Below, in pieces: positions 26,050 to 36,462 of a DNA stretch of 64,000 nt (its first letter is position 1; each line of letters begins with the position of its first letter). Under the pieces are notes generated by a model. The model saw only the letters and a program-made list of their open reading frames with translations, was not told the origin of the DNA and searched no databases. A program made the position numbers and the translations under genes. The DNA is from CAMDPA01 sp965223035 (GTDB lineage: Bacteria; Pseudomonadota; Alphaproteobacteria; Rhizobiales; Hyphomicrobiaceae): NCBI GenBank assembly GCA_965223035.1, contig OZ244980.1, forward strand, positions 4,402,001-4,466,000, given 5' to 3'.

Positions 26050-28266
26050 TCAGTCGCGCTCACGGCGCCGGGAGCGATCACCATCACGGTCGCGACGCGG
26101 TGGCCGTTCGCGACGCTGAGGCGGCTCTTCATCCGGTTCGCCTTCCGCACGTGGGATCTCCTTGCCGGTGTCCTGATCAACGATCTTCATCGACAGACGC
26201 ACCTTGCCGCGATCATCGAAGCCGAGCAGCTTGACCCAAACCTCTTGACCTTCCTTAACCACCTCATTTGGATGGTTGGGGCGCTTGGTCGAACTGAGCT
26301 GGGAGACGTGAACGAGCCCATCCTTGGTGCCGAAAAAGTTCACGAAGGCACCAAAATCCATCAGTTTGACCACCTTGCCCTTGTAGATCTCACCCACCTC
26401 CGGTTCCGACGTGATCGCACGAATGCGGGCCAACGCTTTGTCGATCGATTCCCGGTTGGCCGATGCGATTTTCACGGTGCCATCATCGTCAATGTCGATC
26501 TTGGCACCCGATTCTGCGACGATCTCTCGGATCACCGAGCCGCCCGCGCCGATCACTTCGCGGATCTTGTCGGTGGGGATCTGAATGGTTTCGATGCGTG
26601 GCGCATACTCGCCCAATTCGGCGCGCGATTCGCCCAATGCCTTAGCCATCTCAGACAAGATGTGCATCCGACCCTCATAAGCCTGGTCGAGGGCGATTTT
26701 CATGATCTCTTCGGTGATGCCGTTGATCTTGATGTCCATCTGTAGCGACGTCACGCCCTGGACCGTGCCAGCCACCTTGAAGTCCATGTCGCCCAAGTGA
26801 TCTTCATCGCCGATGATGTCGGACAGCACGGCAAAGTCATTACCCTCCTTGATCAGCCCCATGGCGATACCGGCGACCGGCCGTTTCAGCGGTATTCCAG
26901 CGTCCATCATCGCCAACGAAGCGCCGCAAACCGAGGCCATCGACGAGGAGCCGTTGGATTCAGTGATTTCCGACACGACCCGAATGGCATACGGAAACTC
27001 GTCGGGCGACGGGATCAGCGGGTGAACCGCCCGCCAGGCCAACTTGCCGTGACCGACCTCGCGCCGTCCGGGCGAGCCAACCCGGCCGGTCTCACCAACC
27101 GAGAACGGCGGGAAGTTATAGTGCAACAAGAACCGCTCCTTGCGGGTCCCTTCCAGCCCGTCGATGAACTGTTCATCGTCACCGGTCCCGAGCGTGGCCA
27201 CCACCAGCGCCTGCGTTTCACCCCGTGTGAACAACGCCGAGCCGTGCGTACGCGGAAGCACGTGCACCTCCGACAGGATCGGTCGAACGGTGGACAGATC
27301 GCGCCCGTCGATGCGCAGACCCGATTTGACGACGGTGCCGCGCATGATCTCCATTTCCAGCGCCTTGAACGCGGATGCCAATAAGCCCTTGTCCGCAGCC
27401 GCTTCTTCCTCGTCGTCGGGCAGTTGGACCGAGGCGAACACCTTTTCTCTCGCCTGCTCCACCAGGTCGTTGCGCTTCTGCTTCTCAGGCGTAGAGAACG
27501 CCTCCTTCAGCTCCGCCTCCGCTAAGGAACGGACCTGCGCGCTGAACTTGTCCAATTCGGGCGGCTTGAAATCGAACGGCTCCTTTGCCGCCGTTTCCGC
27601 CAACTTGATGATCGCTTCCAACACCGGTTGGAAATGGGTGTGGCCGAACATCACAGCCTCAAGCATCTGCGCTTCGGGCAGTTCGTGGGCTTCGCTCTCG
27701 ACCATCATCACAGCATCTTGGGTGCCGGCGACGATCAGTTCGAGCTTGGTCGTGTCCATCTCATCCAACAATGGGTTGAGCACAAACTGACCGTCGATAT
27801 AGCCGACCTTGGCGGCCGCGATCGGGCCTAGAAAGGGGACCCCGGACAAGGTCAGGGCCGCCGAGGCCGCGATCATCGAGACGATGTCTGCGTCATTCTC
27901 GTTGTCGAACGAGAGCACCGTGATGATGACTTGAACCTCATGCTTGAACCCATCGGCGAAGAGCGGTCGGATCGGCCGGTCAATCAGGCGGCTGATCAGC
28001 GTTTCCTTCTCCGAGGGTCGGCCTTCGCGCTTGAAAAAACCGCCGGGGATCTTGCCCGCTGCATAGGTTTTCTCTTGATAGTTGACGGTGAGCGGAAAGA
28101 AATCGACGCCGGGCTTAGCGCTTCTGGCATAAACCGCCGTGGCCAGCACGCTGGTCTCTCCATACTGCGCCAGCACGGCCCCGTCGGCTTGGCGGGCCAA
28201 ATGCCCGGTTTCGAGTTTGAGCTTACGTCCGCCCCACTCAATCTCAACTCTGTGAATGTCGAACAT
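26050..28266 (-). CDS. pnp: Polyribonucleotide nucleotidyltransferase (PNPase)
   Basis: The 738-residue phosphorolytic 3'-5' exoribonuclease starts MFDIHRVEIEWGGRKL. It has two RNase PH-like domains separated by a helical domain, then KH (IREVIGAGGSVIREIVAESG) and S1 (GEIYKGKVVKLMDFGAFVNF) domains and a highly charged Arg/Asp tail. It works in mRNA turnover, often with RNase E. It follows rpsO as in most bacteria, 270 bp downstream. Confidence 0.97.
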   Translation of the reverse strand: MFDIHRVEIEWGGRKLKLETGHLARQADGAVLAQYGETSVLATAVYARSAKPGVDFFPLTVNYQEKTYAAGKIPGGFFKREGRPSEKETLISRLIDRPIRPLFADGFKHEVQVIITVLSFDNENDADIVSMIAASAALTLSGVPFLGPIAAAKVGYIDGQFVLNPLLDEMDTTKLELIVAGTQDAVMMVESEAHELPEAQMLEAVMFGHTHFQPVLEAIIKLAETAAKEPFDFKPPELDKFSAQVRSLAEAELKEAFSTPEKQKRNDLVEQAREKVFASVQLPDDEEEAAADKGLLASAFKALEMEIMRGTVVKSGLRIDGRDLSTVRPILSEVHVLPRTHGSALFTRGETQALVVATLGTGDDEQFIDGLEGTRKERFLLHYNFPPFSVGETGRVGSPGRREVGHGKLAWRAVHPLIPSPDEFPYAIRVVSEITESNGSSSMASVCGASLAMMDAGIPLKRPVAGIAMGLIKEGNDFAVLSDIIGDEDHLGDMDFKVAGTVQGVTSLQMDIKINGITEEIMKIALDQAYEGRMHILSEMAKALGESRAELGEYAPRIETIQIPTDKIREVIGAGGSVIREIVAESGAKIDIDDDGTVKIASANRESIDKALARIRAITSEPEVGEIYKGKVVKLMDFGAFVNFFGTKDGLVHVSQLSSTKRPNHPNEVVKEGQEVWVKLLGFDDRGKVRLSMKIVDQDTGKEIPRAEGEPDEEPPQRRERPPRRDRDGDRSRRRERD

Positions 28267-28536
28267 GTTCAGTCTTTCGGTCTCTTGATCGCTCGGTCCT
28301 TCGTGGGCGCACGCAATTTAGCATGAAATTCGCCCGCCAGGCCGATGCCGTTTATGATGAGACGATGCGCGCCAGCTCGCCCGATCTAGCGCCCTGCGGC
28401 ACCGTCGTCTCTGCCCCGTCCACGTCGGCCGAAGCGCTCCAGTGCAAACTGGTTCACCGTCATCTCCGTCGGGACCTGTGCCCGGCGCGCACTCAACCGC
28501 ACGTGTCGCCCTGTCATACGCCAGCTGTGTGTGGCC

Positions 28537-28839
28537 TCAACGCCTGAGCCCGTGCTTCTCGATAATCGATTGATAGCGCTTGACGTCCTTGCGCTTCACA
28601 TAGTCCAACAGCTGCCGACGCTGACTGACCATTCTCAACAACCCGCGGCGGGAGTGGTTGTCTTTCTTGTGCTCCTTGAAGTGCTCTGTCAGCCGGTTGA
28701 TGCGGTTGGTCAGGATCGCAATTTGCACCTCTGGCGAGCCGGTGTCCGTGTCATGGACCCGGGTAGACTTGATGATCTCGGGCTTGACGGTTTCATTGAA
28801 CCCGCGCCGGTTGGGCTGGGCCCCGTTCACCTGCGACAT
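28537..28839 (-). CDS. rpsO: 30S ribosomal protein S15
   Basis: The body (DTDTGSPEVQIAILTNRINRLTEHFKEHKKDNHSRRGLL, read in pieces, ending IIEKHGLRR) is unmistakable S15. At 100 residues it is about ten longer than the usual 88-89 because of an N-terminal MSQVNGAQPNRRGFN extension. No internal start with a better ribosome site is evident; AGGAATTC lies before this ATG. It is cotranscribed with pnp by the usual arrangement. Confidence 0.95.
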   Translation of the reverse strand: MSQVNGAQPNRRGFNETVKPEIIKSTRVHDTDTGSPEVQIAILTNRINRLTEHFKEHKKDNHSRRGLLRMVSQRRQLLDYVKRKDVKRYQSIIEKHGLRR

Positions 28840-29248
28840 CAGAATTCCTTTCTATTTCATAAAGATATAGGGTCTGCTTGGCCCCATCACGCCACCGCCG
28901 GGATGTCGTCCAGCCGGGTCGTTAACGCAAGACGCGGGCCTGGGAGCCCGCGATGCGCCCCTTTATACGCGGCTCGCGCTCAAATGCGAACGAAAAAATG
29001 AGGTTCGCCCGGTGAAACACTTGCCAAGCCAGCCCGCCAATGCTCTCCAGCATGGATCATCGGCGGGTGCCAATGGCGTGACATCCCCGAGACCCAGTCG
29101 CGGACGTCGGTGAAGGACCCGACCGGCCTCGTCCACCGTGCTCCATAAAGTGTAATTTTGAGCCATAATGACGTTGAAGAGGTTTGAGAAGGCTGGCACA
29201 GCGCGACCGTCTCAACCGATCATGTTCTCGCCGCCACGGAGGCCTCAC
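28840..29248. other. Divergent intergenic region of rpsO and rpe
   Basis: This 409-bp region has no recognisable gene. A perfect 7-bp hairpin CGCGGGC-N6-GCCCGCG lies at 28933-28952 without a T-run on either side. Promoters of the rpsO-pnp and rpe units should be here. Confidence 0.5.
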
Positions 29249-29917
29249 ATGCCCGCAGAGATACTGTTGGCACCGTCGATCTTGTCGGCTGATTTCGCGC
29301 GTCTGGGCGAGGAGGTTGGCGCGCTCGATCATGGCGGCGCGGATTGGATCCACATCGACGTCATGGATGGCCACTTCGTGCCGAACATCACGATCGGGCC
29401 CGACGTGGTCAAGGCGATTAGACCGCACACTTGCAAGCCGCTCGACGTGCACCTGATGATCGCGCCCGCCGACCCCTACATCGCGGCGTACGCTGCGTCG
29501 GGCGCCGACATCATCACGGTGCACGCCGAAGCCGGGCCACATCTGGATCGTTCGCTGCAGCTGATCCGCAGCCTCGACAGGCAGGCCGGCGTGGCATTGA
29601 CGCCTGCCACGCCTGAGAGCTGCCTAAAGTACGTCTTAGACCAGCTCGACCTCGTCTTGGTGATGACCGTCAATCCCGGCTTCGGCGGCCAGGCCTTCAT
29701 CCCGGCCATGGCCGAGAAGATCGCTGCGATCCGCGACATGATCGCGGACAGGCCAATTCGGTTGCAGGTCGATGGCGGCATCAACCCGGAAACGGCCGGC
29801 ATCTGCGCGCGCGCAGGTGCCGACGTCCTGGTGGCCGGCTCCGCGGTGTTCGCCGGTGGAACCTATGCCGAGAACATGGCCGCCATCCGCATCGGCGCAA
29901 CCACACTGGCGACATGA
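29249..29917 (+). CDS. rpe: Ribulose-phosphate 3-epimerase
   Basis: The 222-residue TIM-barrel protein has APSILSADFARLGEEV, the metal and catalytic segments HIDVMDGHFVPNITIGP, DVHLMI, MTVNPGFGGQAFIP and LQVDGGINPETA, and AGSAVF. It interconverts ribulose-5-phosphate and xylulose-5-phosphate. The start MPAEILLAPS follows a GGAGG site; the in-frame extension upstream has none. Confidence 0.96.
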   Translation: MPAEILLAPSILSADFARLGEEVGALDHGGADWIHIDVMDGHFVPNITIGPDVVKAIRPHTCKPLDVHLMIAPADPYIAAYAASGADIITVHAEAGPHLDRSLQLIRSLDRQAGVALTPATPESCLKYVLDQLDLVLVMTVNPGFGGQAFIPAMAEKIAAIRDMIADRPIRLQVDGGINPETAGICARAGADVLVAGSAVFAGGTYAENMAAIRIGATTLAT

Positions 29918-30050
29918 TCCGGCCACTGCCACAATAGTCGGGCGACACCCATGTATGCCCACCCAACGGGCTGAGACGAGACGCCACGACAGCGTGGTCG
30001 GTGAATGGGTCAAAGCCGCGGCCAACAACATCGGAGGAGGATGCAATAGG

Positions 30051-31799
30051 ATGGCGAAAGGTAAAAAAGCTGCCAGGTCGATGGCCAAGGTCAAATCACA
30101 GCGCGAACCCACCGCCATCAGCGCAAGGCCAACGGGCTCCGCCGCCGAGCCGCAGCCCGCCAGCCCCCGCAACATCCTGTTTATTATGGCCGATCAGCTG
30201 CGCTGGGACTATCTCTCGTGCTACGGCCATCCGCATCTGCACACGCCCAACATCGATGCCTTGGCCGCCCGCGGCGTGCGCTTTACCCGCGCCTACGTCC
30301 AAAGCCCCGTTTGCGGCCCCTCCCGGATGTCCTTTTACACCGGCCGCTACGTTCACTCGCATGGCGCCTCGTGGAACGGCATCCCGCTCAAAGTTGGTGA
30401 GCTGACGATCGGAGACTACGTCCGCGGTTTGGGTGCTGATGCCGTTTTGGTCGGCAAGACGCACATGAAGGCGGATGTAGAAGGCATGCAGCGGCTCGGC
30501 ATCGACCCGCAATCGATCATCGGCGTACGCGCCTGTGAATGCGGCTTTGATCCATTCGATCGGGACGACGGGTTACACGGCAGGGGACCGGATGGCTGGT
30601 ATGCCAAGCGGCCGCGCTACAATGATTATTTGAATGAGAAGGGCTATCCCGGCGACAACCCCTGGCACGACTGGGCCAACTCGGCTGAAGGGGCCGGAAA
30701 TGCGCTGGCCTCCGGCTGGCAGATGCGCAACGCCCGCCTGCCGGCACGGGTGCGCGAGGAGGATTCGGAAACCCCTTACATGACGCGGCGCGCGATGGAC
30801 TATATCGCGCAGGCTGGCGACCGGCCGTGGTGCATGCATCTGTCATTCATCAAACCACACTGGCCGTATATCGCGCCGGCCCCCTACAACGACATGTATG
30901 GGCCCGAGCACGTGATCCCCGTGGTGCGATCCGAAGCGGAGCGGGACAACCCGCACCCGATCTACGCAGGGTTCATGAACCACCGCGTGAGCAAGGCGTT
31001 TGCGCGCGATGAGGTGCGTGAAAACGTCATTCCCGTCTACATGGGTCTAATCAAGCAAATCGACGACCAATTGGGCGTGCTGTTCCGCTTTCTGGAGCAA
31101 CGCGGCATCGCCGAGCACACCATGATTGTGCTGACATCGGATCATGGCGACTACCTGGGCGATCATTGGATGGGCGAGAAGGACCTGTTCCATGATGTTT
31201 CCGCGCGGATTCCGCTGATCATCTACGATCCGACCGCTCAAGCAGATCCGGCGCGCGGAACCGTGTGCGACGAGTTGGTCGAGGCGATCGATCTGCTGCC
31301 GACCTTCATCGACTGGCTGGGCGGCGATCCCACCGGGCAATCCCATCGCCTGGAGGGCCGATCTTTGCTGCCGTTTTTGCGCGGGAGCTCACCACAGACC
31401 TGGCGCACGCACGTGTTCAGCGAGTACGACTACGCGATCTCGCCGACGGCAGCGGGTTTGCGGGTTGCACCTGCCGATGCGCGCCTGTTCATGGTCGCCG
31501 ACAAACGCTGGAAATATGTGCACGTCGTCGGCCATCGACCGATGCTATTCGACCTTCAGACGGACCCGAACGAGCTGACCGATCTTGGCGCCGACCCGGC
31601 CTACGAAGCGGTGTGCCAACGGTTGCACGCGGAGCTGAGCCGATGGGGGCTCAGACTTTCGCAGCGCACAGCCGTCTCCGACCGGCAAGTCATCGACCGA
31701 CGCGGTCAATCGCAGCGCCGCGGGATCTTGGTTGGGGTTTGGGATGAAGACGATGTCCCGGCTGAACTGTGGAGCGGCTACTACGGCGACAAGGGCTAA
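30051..31799 (+). CDS. Sulfatase/alkaline phosphatase superfamily, phosphonate monoester hydrolase-like
   Basis: The 582-residue protein has a sulfatase catalytic motif CGPSR (Cys88, presumably converted to formylglycine), metal-binding ILFIMADQLRWD and TSDHGDYLGDHW, and a C-terminal RWKYVHVVGHRPMLFDLQTDPNE. The C-terminal layout (LSRWGLRLSQRTA) resembles rhizobial phosphonate monoester hydrolases, which also cleave phosphodiesters and sulfate esters. The first 40 residues are Lys/Ala/Pro-rich and not conserved, so the start (ATG after GGAGGAGG) could be one of several. No maturase gene is in the window. Confidence 0.85.
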   Translation: MAKGKKAARSMAKVKSQREPTAISARPTGSAAEPQPASPRNILFIMADQLRWDYLSCYGHPHLHTPNIDALAARGVRFTRAYVQSPVCGPSRMSFYTGRYVHSHGASWNGIPLKVGELTIGDYVRGLGADAVLVGKTHMKADVEGMQRLGIDPQSIIGVRACECGFDPFDRDDGLHGRGPDGWYAKRPRYNDYLNEKGYPGDNPWHDWANSAEGAGNALASGWQMRNARLPARVREEDSETPYMTRRAMDYIAQAGDRPWCMHLSFIKPHWPYIAPAPYNDMYGPEHVIPVVRSEAERDNPHPIYAGFMNHRVSKAFARDEVRENVIPVYMGLIKQIDDQLGVLFRFLEQRGIAEHTMIVLTSDHGDYLGDHWMGEKDLFHDVSARIPLIIYDPTAQADPARGTVCDELVEAIDLLPTFIDWLGGDPTGQSHRLEGRSLLPFLRGSSPQTWRTHVFSEYDYAISPTAAGLRVAPADARLFMVADKRWKYVHVVGHRPMLFDLQTDPNELTDLGADPAYEAVCQRLHAELSRWGLRLSQRTAVSDRQVIDRRGQSQRRGILVGVWDEDDVPAELWSGYYGDKG

Positions 31800-32237
31800 G
31801 GCGTCGTCGTCGACCACGTCATTGGGCCGACCAACCACCACCGCTGTTGCAAGCGCGTCAAGTTGTCGTGTTCTTGTAGCTCGTGATCCGTCGGCTTCTT
31901 TGGGTGGCGGATGGTCCGGTTGCGCCAGCCGTGGCGCGGCCGGATCCGAAGCAGTCAGGCGGCCTGGGGCGTGAGGTTGGAACCGCCAACGCGACCCGGG
32001 CGCCAGGCGGGACGATGGGCGCCAGGCGGGATGATGCAAGGTGCGGCCGGCGATGCGTCGTTGCAAGCGGCCGCTGAGCCATGGGTTTGACAGGTCATCG
32101 GCGCGACCGAATCTGATGGTGAGGCTATATCCGCGATCGATGCGATCCATGGTTAAGCGGCTGGCAGGCACGAACGTCTCTGGCCACTTGTTGGCATCCA
32201 CCCAATTCATCGCCGCTCGAGGCCAGGAGCCAAGCCG
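31800..32237. other. Intergenic stretch with a 19-bp tandem duplication
   Basis: This 438-bp interval has no convincing gene. At 31998-32035 a 19-bp unit beginning GGGCGCCAGGCGGGA occurs twice in tandem with one mismatch. Confidence 0.6.
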
Positions 32238-33899
32238 ATGACGAACCCAGCGACCCTCAAACAGTTCAACCAGAGCGCGGCATTGGAGGACGTGAACCTG
32301 TTCACGCTCGACCAAGCCTTGCAGGATGCCGTGACGCGCGAAGGTGCTGCCGCAGCCGCCGGCCGCCTGACGGCGTTGGGTGCCGTTGCCGGTGGTGCCG
32401 AGGCCCGAGAGCATGGCCGTTTGGCCAACGAGCACCCGCCACGGCTGAGGACCCATGATGTCCACGGCCATCGCCTCGACGTGGTGGAATTCCATCCCTC
32501 CTACCATTGGGTGATGGCCTCAAGCATCCGGGAGCGCCTGCACGCCAGCGTCTGGGAGCACCTGATCGGCACGCGCAGCCAACCTCCGGGCGCCCATGTC
32601 GAACGCGCTGGCGCCTTCTACCTCACCGTCCAGATGGAGCCCGGCCACTGCTGTCCGATCACCATGACCAGCGCCGCGGTGCCGGTGCTGACCTTGGCGC
32701 CCGACATCGCCGAGGCGTGGCTGCCGAAATTGCTGTCCCCAGACTACGATCCCAGGTTCCTGCCGCCCGGCGCCAAGTTGGGCTTGAGCTTTGGCATGGG
32801 CCTGACCGAGCGGCAGGGCGGCACCGATGTGCGCGCCAACACCACGACGGCGACGCCGATCGATGGCGGCGGACCCGGCCAGGCGTATCGGCTCAATGGG
32901 CACAAGTGGTTCCTGTCGGCGCCGATGAGCGATGCGTTCTTGATGTTGGCCCAGGCGCCAGGCGGGCTGTCCTGTTTTTTGGTCCCGCGCTTCAGCCCCG
33001 ATGAAACGGTGAACAGCTTGCGGCTGGTGCGGCTGAAGGACAAGCTCGGCAATCGATCCAACGCGTCTGCCGAGATCGAACTCGATAACACCTACGCGGC
33101 GCTGATCGGAGAGGAAGGCCGCGGCGTGGCATCGATTATCGAGATGGTGACCCATACCCGCCTCGATTGTGCGGTGTCGTCGGCGGCCTTGATGCGGCAT
33201 GCGCTCGCCACCGCCATTCATCATTGCCGACAGCGCTCCGTGTTCGGCCGTGTGCTGACCGAGCAACCGATCATGACCCATGTGCTGGCCGATCTGGCAC
33301 TGGAGGTCGAGGCGGCGACGGCTTTGTCGTTCCGCCTGGCGCGCAGCTTCGATCATGCGGCCGATCCACGTGCGGCGGCCTGGCGCCGGCTGATGACGCC
33401 GGTCACGAAATACTGGGTGTGCAAAGTCGCGCCAGGCGCGATCACTGAGATGATGGAGTGTCTCGGCGGCAATGGCTACGTCGAGGACAGTGGGATCCCT
33501 CGCCTTTATCGCGAGGCCCCGGTCAACTCCATTTGGGAGGGCTCAGGCAACGTGATGGCGCTGGACGTCATGCGGGTTTTGCAGCGCGAGCCCGACATGG
33601 TCGAACAGGTACTTGAGGATCTCGAACAAACCGCGGCCTCCGATCGGCACTTGACCGCGGCGCTGGAACGCATCCGCTCGATCTTTCACGAGCCGCGTCT
33701 GCTTGAGATGCGCGCCCGCGCGTTGGTTGAAGGCCTTGCGCTTTTGGCGGCCGGCACGATCCTGCGGATGCACGCTCCCCAGTTCGTTGCCGACGCCTTC
33801 ATCGCTGCGCGGCTGTCGGGCGTGCCACGGGTCACATATGGGCAGGGGCTCGAGTGGTCCGACATGAAGGCGATCCTCGACCGGGCGTTGCCGGCCTAG
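32238..33899 (+). CDS. AidB-like acyl-CoA dehydrogenase
   Basis: The 553-residue flavoprotein has AidB-type features: FNQSAALEDVNLFTLDQAL at the N-terminus, GLTERQGGTDVRANTT and the C-terminal MECLGGNGYVEDSGIPRLYREAPVNSIWEGSGNV with the AidB-type catalytic region. AidB acts in the alkylation response in E. coli, and homologues may be ordinary acyl-CoA dehydrogenases. It stands alone. The stop TAG is the first three bases of a type B palindrome. Confidence 0.88.
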   Translation: MTNPATLKQFNQSAALEDVNLFTLDQALQDAVTREGAAAAAGRLTALGAVAGGAEAREHGRLANEHPPRLRTHDVHGHRLDVVEFHPSYHWVMASSIRERLHASVWEHLIGTRSQPPGAHVERAGAFYLTVQMEPGHCCPITMTSAAVPVLTLAPDIAEAWLPKLLSPDYDPRFLPPGAKLGLSFGMGLTERQGGTDVRANTTTATPIDGGGPGQAYRLNGHKWFLSAPMSDAFLMLAQAPGGLSCFLVPRFSPDETVNSLRLVRLKDKLGNRSNASAEIELDNTYAALIGEEGRGVASIIEMVTHTRLDCAVSSAALMRHALATAIHHCRQRSVFGRVLTEQPIMTHVLADLALEVEAATALSFRLARSFDHAADPRAAAWRRLMTPVTKYWVCKVAPGAITEMMECLGGNGYVEDSGIPRLYREAPVNSIWEGSGNVMALDVMRVLQREPDMVEQVLEDLEQTAASDRHLTAALERIRSIFHEPRLLEMRARALVEGLALLAAGTILRMHAPQFVADAFIAARLSGVPRVTYGQGLEWSDMKAILDRALPA

Positions 33900-34048
33900 A
33901 TCATCGCGCCTTAAATCGGAACCGCAACGCCGATTCCAATTGCGCCGGTTCCGATTTAAGGCGCAAAGATGATCGCTCTTAAAGTGGTGAGCAACTTTCT
34001 GCCTTTGATCGGGATCGTTCCGATTCCGATCAAAGGCAGGTTGCTCTA
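33897..34048. repeat. Composite palindromic repeat, B then A
   Basis: Type B (TAGATCATCGCGCCTTAAAT..TTTAAGGCGCAAAGATGATC) begins in the stop codon of the acyl-CoA dehydrogenase gene and runs to about 33986. A type A copy (GAGCAACTTTCTGCCTTTGA..CAAAGGCAGGTTGCTCTA) follows to 34048. A partial type C (GCCGTTTCGGCATTGGCTGG) continues to about 34100. Confidence 0.88.
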
Positions 34049-34207
34049 GGCCGTTTCGGCATTGGCTGGAACCATTCCGCTCCCCCGCCAGCCGCCCATA
34101 ACATCGGACCATCGGATGGCCAGATGGGGGAGCGACCGGCAATCACCGCAACGATCGCGCGCTGAGGCGACGGTCGTGTCGCAACATCGAATGCCTTGGA
34201 ACGGCGC

Positions 34208-35170
34208 CTACATCCGGAACAGCCGCCTGGCGTTGCCGCACAGCAGTTTGTTTTTGTCCTCATCGCACAACGGAATGGTTGCGATCCAATCGACACCTGG
34301 CGCGTTGGCGACGAAGGGATAATCAATGGCGAACAGGACCCGGTCGATGCCCAATTCCATCACGCAGCACAATAGCGCCGGGTTGGAAAAGTTGCCGCTG
34401 GTTGTGACGTAGAAGTTGTGGCTGAAGACCTCGCGGAAACTACAGATCTTGGCGCCCGGGCGCTGCAGCGCTTGGTCGATCCGCCACTGCAAGAACGGCA
34501 GGGTCTCACCGAGGTGCCCCAGCACGATCTTGAGCCGTGGGAAGCGTTCGAACACGCCGCCGATGACCATGCGAATGGCGATGGTCGCCGTCTCGACCGT
34601 GTACCCCCAAGCTGCCCGCATCACCATCGGGAAGTCAGTTTGGTATTTCTTGTAGTAGACATCCGAAACCTGCGGGTGCGGCACCGATGGATGCAGATAG
34701 ATCGGAACGTCGAGCGCCTCGGCTCGCGCCCAGATCGGATCAAACTTCGGCTCGTCAAGGAATTCGCCGTTGGCCAAACCGTGGATCATCGCGCCCTTTA
34801 AACCAAGCACGGTGACGCACCGCTCCAATTCCGCCGCGGCAGCTTCCGGATCGATGGTCGGCAACGCTGCCAGCCCCGCGAAGCGTGTGGGATGGGCGGC
34901 AATCGCGCTGGCCAAGCGATCGTTGACCCGTCGGCCGAGGTCAACCGCCTGCGGCCCCAGCTTTTGCAGCGAGGGCGCCCCATGCGACAACAGCTGGACG
35001 TCGACGCCCGCGGCATCCATCTCCGCCAACCGCAACGCGCCGACATCATAAAGCCGCTCCAGCATCGCCGCGTCGCGCCGACCCTCGCCGCCGGCGAATT
35101 GGGCCGCAAGCTCGCGGTCCCAATAGTGCTCCTCAAGGGCGATGATCTGGCAATTCGGACGTTTCATCAT
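34208..35170 (-). CDS. Amidohydrolase (ACMSD / resorcylate-decarboxylase-like)
   Basis: The 320-residue TIM-barrel metal enzyme begins MMKRPNCQIIALEEHYW, where the ALEEH in place of HxH is typical of gamma-resorcylate decarboxylase-like amidohydrolases. Later ligands are in IYLHPS, IVLGHLGETLPF and the Asp of LFAIDYPF. Such enzymes decarboxylate or hydrolyse aromatic or related acids. There is no partner gene to define the substrate. The start is the first of two adjacent ATGs. Confidence 0.82.
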   Translation of the reverse strand: MMKRPNCQIIALEEHYWDRELAAQFAGGEGRRDAAMLERLYDVGALRLAEMDAAGVDVQLLSHGAPSLQKLGPQAVDLGRRVNDRLASAIAAHPTRFAGLAALPTIDPEAAAAELERCVTVLGLKGAMIHGLANGEFLDEPKFDPIWARAEALDVPIYLHPSVPHPQVSDVYYKKYQTDFPMVMRAAWGYTVETATIAIRMVIGGVFERFPRLKIVLGHLGETLPFLQWRIDQALQRPGAKICSFREVFSHNFYVTTSGNFSNPALLCCVMELGIDRVLFAIDYPFVANAPGVDWIATIPLCDEDKNKLLCGNARRLFRM

Positions 35171-35504
35171 GGGGTTTCCTCGTCTACGGCGGCCGTTGTA
35201 CGGCTCCCCATGCTGAGGTGCCAGCGCCGGCGCCGCCAGCGACAAACTGGATCGGTTGTAACGGCAAAGACACCGTTCGACCAACCACGGCCATGCACAC
35301 TCGCGGTCGCCGCATGGGTGGGCGCCAGCCGTAACGCCTCACCGTCCCCTCGCGAATCGTTGAACACGCAGAACCGAGTTTTGACCCGTTTGGCCATATT
35401 ATCCAAATCCGACACAGCTCATAAATGACGCCCACGACGAGTCGGTGAGCCCGGCGCGGCACAGGCGCGGGACGTTTTGGAAATCAACGTGGAAGGATCG
35501 GACC
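35171..35504. other. Divergent intergenic region, no gene seen
   Basis: The 334 bp between the amidohydrolase and msrP starts contain no conserved frame or notable repeat. It should hold two divergent promoters. Confidence 0.5.
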
Positions 35505-36452
35505 GTGCTCATTCGCAAACCCTTGGACATCGCACCCAGCGAGATCACGCCCCAACGGCTTTACCTCAGGCGGCGCGAGCTCCTGACCGGTGCCGCCGCG
35601 GCCGGGGCAGCGGCGTTGTTGCCGATCTCCGCCGAGGCGAAGCGGCTTGAGACCGTCAAGGGCCCATATGCGACGGATGAAAAGCTCACCCCCCGCAAGG
35701 ACGTGATCAGCTACAACAACTTCTACGAGTTCGGCACGGGCAAAGGCGATCCCGCCAAATACGCCCACTCGCTCACCACCTCGCCGTGGAGCGTGAAGGT
35801 CGACGGGCTGGTCGGCAAGCCGGCGACCTATCAGCTCGAGGACATCTTGAAGCCGGTAACGCTGGAAGAGCGCGTCTACAGGATGCGCTGCGTTGAAGGT
35901 TGGTCGATGGTGATCCCGTGGGTCGGCTTTCCGTTGGCTGAGCTGTTAAAGCGGGTGGAGCCCACCGGCCAAGCCAACTACGTCGCCTTTGAAACCTTGG
36001 TGCGGCCGAGCGAGATGCGCGCCCAGCGCGGCGTGTTTCAGGCGTTGTCTTGGCCCTACGTCGAGGGGCTGCGACTGGACGAGGCGATGCATCCGCTGAC
36101 CATCCTGGCCGTCGGCCTGTACGGCCAAACGCTGCCCAATCAAAACGGCGCGCCGCTGCGATTGGTGGTGCCGTGGAAGTACGGCTTCAAGGGCATCAAG
36201 TCTATCGTGCGCATCTCGCTGGTGGACAAACAGCCGCCGACCACCTGGAACATCATGCAGCCGCGCGAGTACGGCTTTTATTCCAACGTCAACCCGAGCG
36301 TCGATCATCCGCGCTGGAGCCAAGCCACCGAACGACGCATCGGCGACGGCAGCGGCCTGTTCGTCAAACGTCGCCCGACGCTGATGTTCAACGGCTACGC
36401 CGAGCATGTCGCCGACCTTTATCGTGGCATGGACCTGAAAAAACATTATTGA
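35505..36452 (+). CDS. msrP: Protein-methionine-sulfoxide reductase, catalytic subunit MsrP (YedY)
   Basis: The 315-residue periplasmic molybdopterin enzyme begins at a GTG (GGAAGG upstream), with a Tat signal (YLRRRELLTGAAAAGAAALL, residues 20-39). The Mo-ligand Cys129 is in RMRCVEGWSMVIPW. Further family segments are GVFQALSWPYVEGLRLDEAM and LRLVVPWKYGFKGIKSIV. With MsrQ it repairs oxidised methionine in envelope proteins using quinol electrons. msrQ follows after 10 bp. Confidence 0.95.
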   Translation: MLIRKPLDIAPSEITPQRLYLRRRELLTGAAAAGAAALLPISAEAKRLETVKGPYATDEKLTPRKDVISYNNFYEFGTGKGDPAKYAHSLTTSPWSVKVDGLVGKPATYQLEDILKPVTLEERVYRMRCVEGWSMVIPWVGFPLAELLKRVEPTGQANYVAFETLVRPSEMRAQRGVFQALSWPYVEGLRLDEAMHPLTILAVGLYGQTLPNQNGAPLRLVVPWKYGFKGIKSIVRISLVDKQPPTTWNIMQPREYGFYSNVNPSVDHPRWSQATERRIGDGSGLFVKRRPTLMFNGYAEHVADLYRGMDLKKHY

Positions 36453-36462
36453 AGGCCGGTTG

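Noticed and set aside
28933..28952. Hairpin upstream of rpsO as a rho-independent terminator
   Set aside because: No T-run follows on either strand, and it lies in a divergent promoter region.
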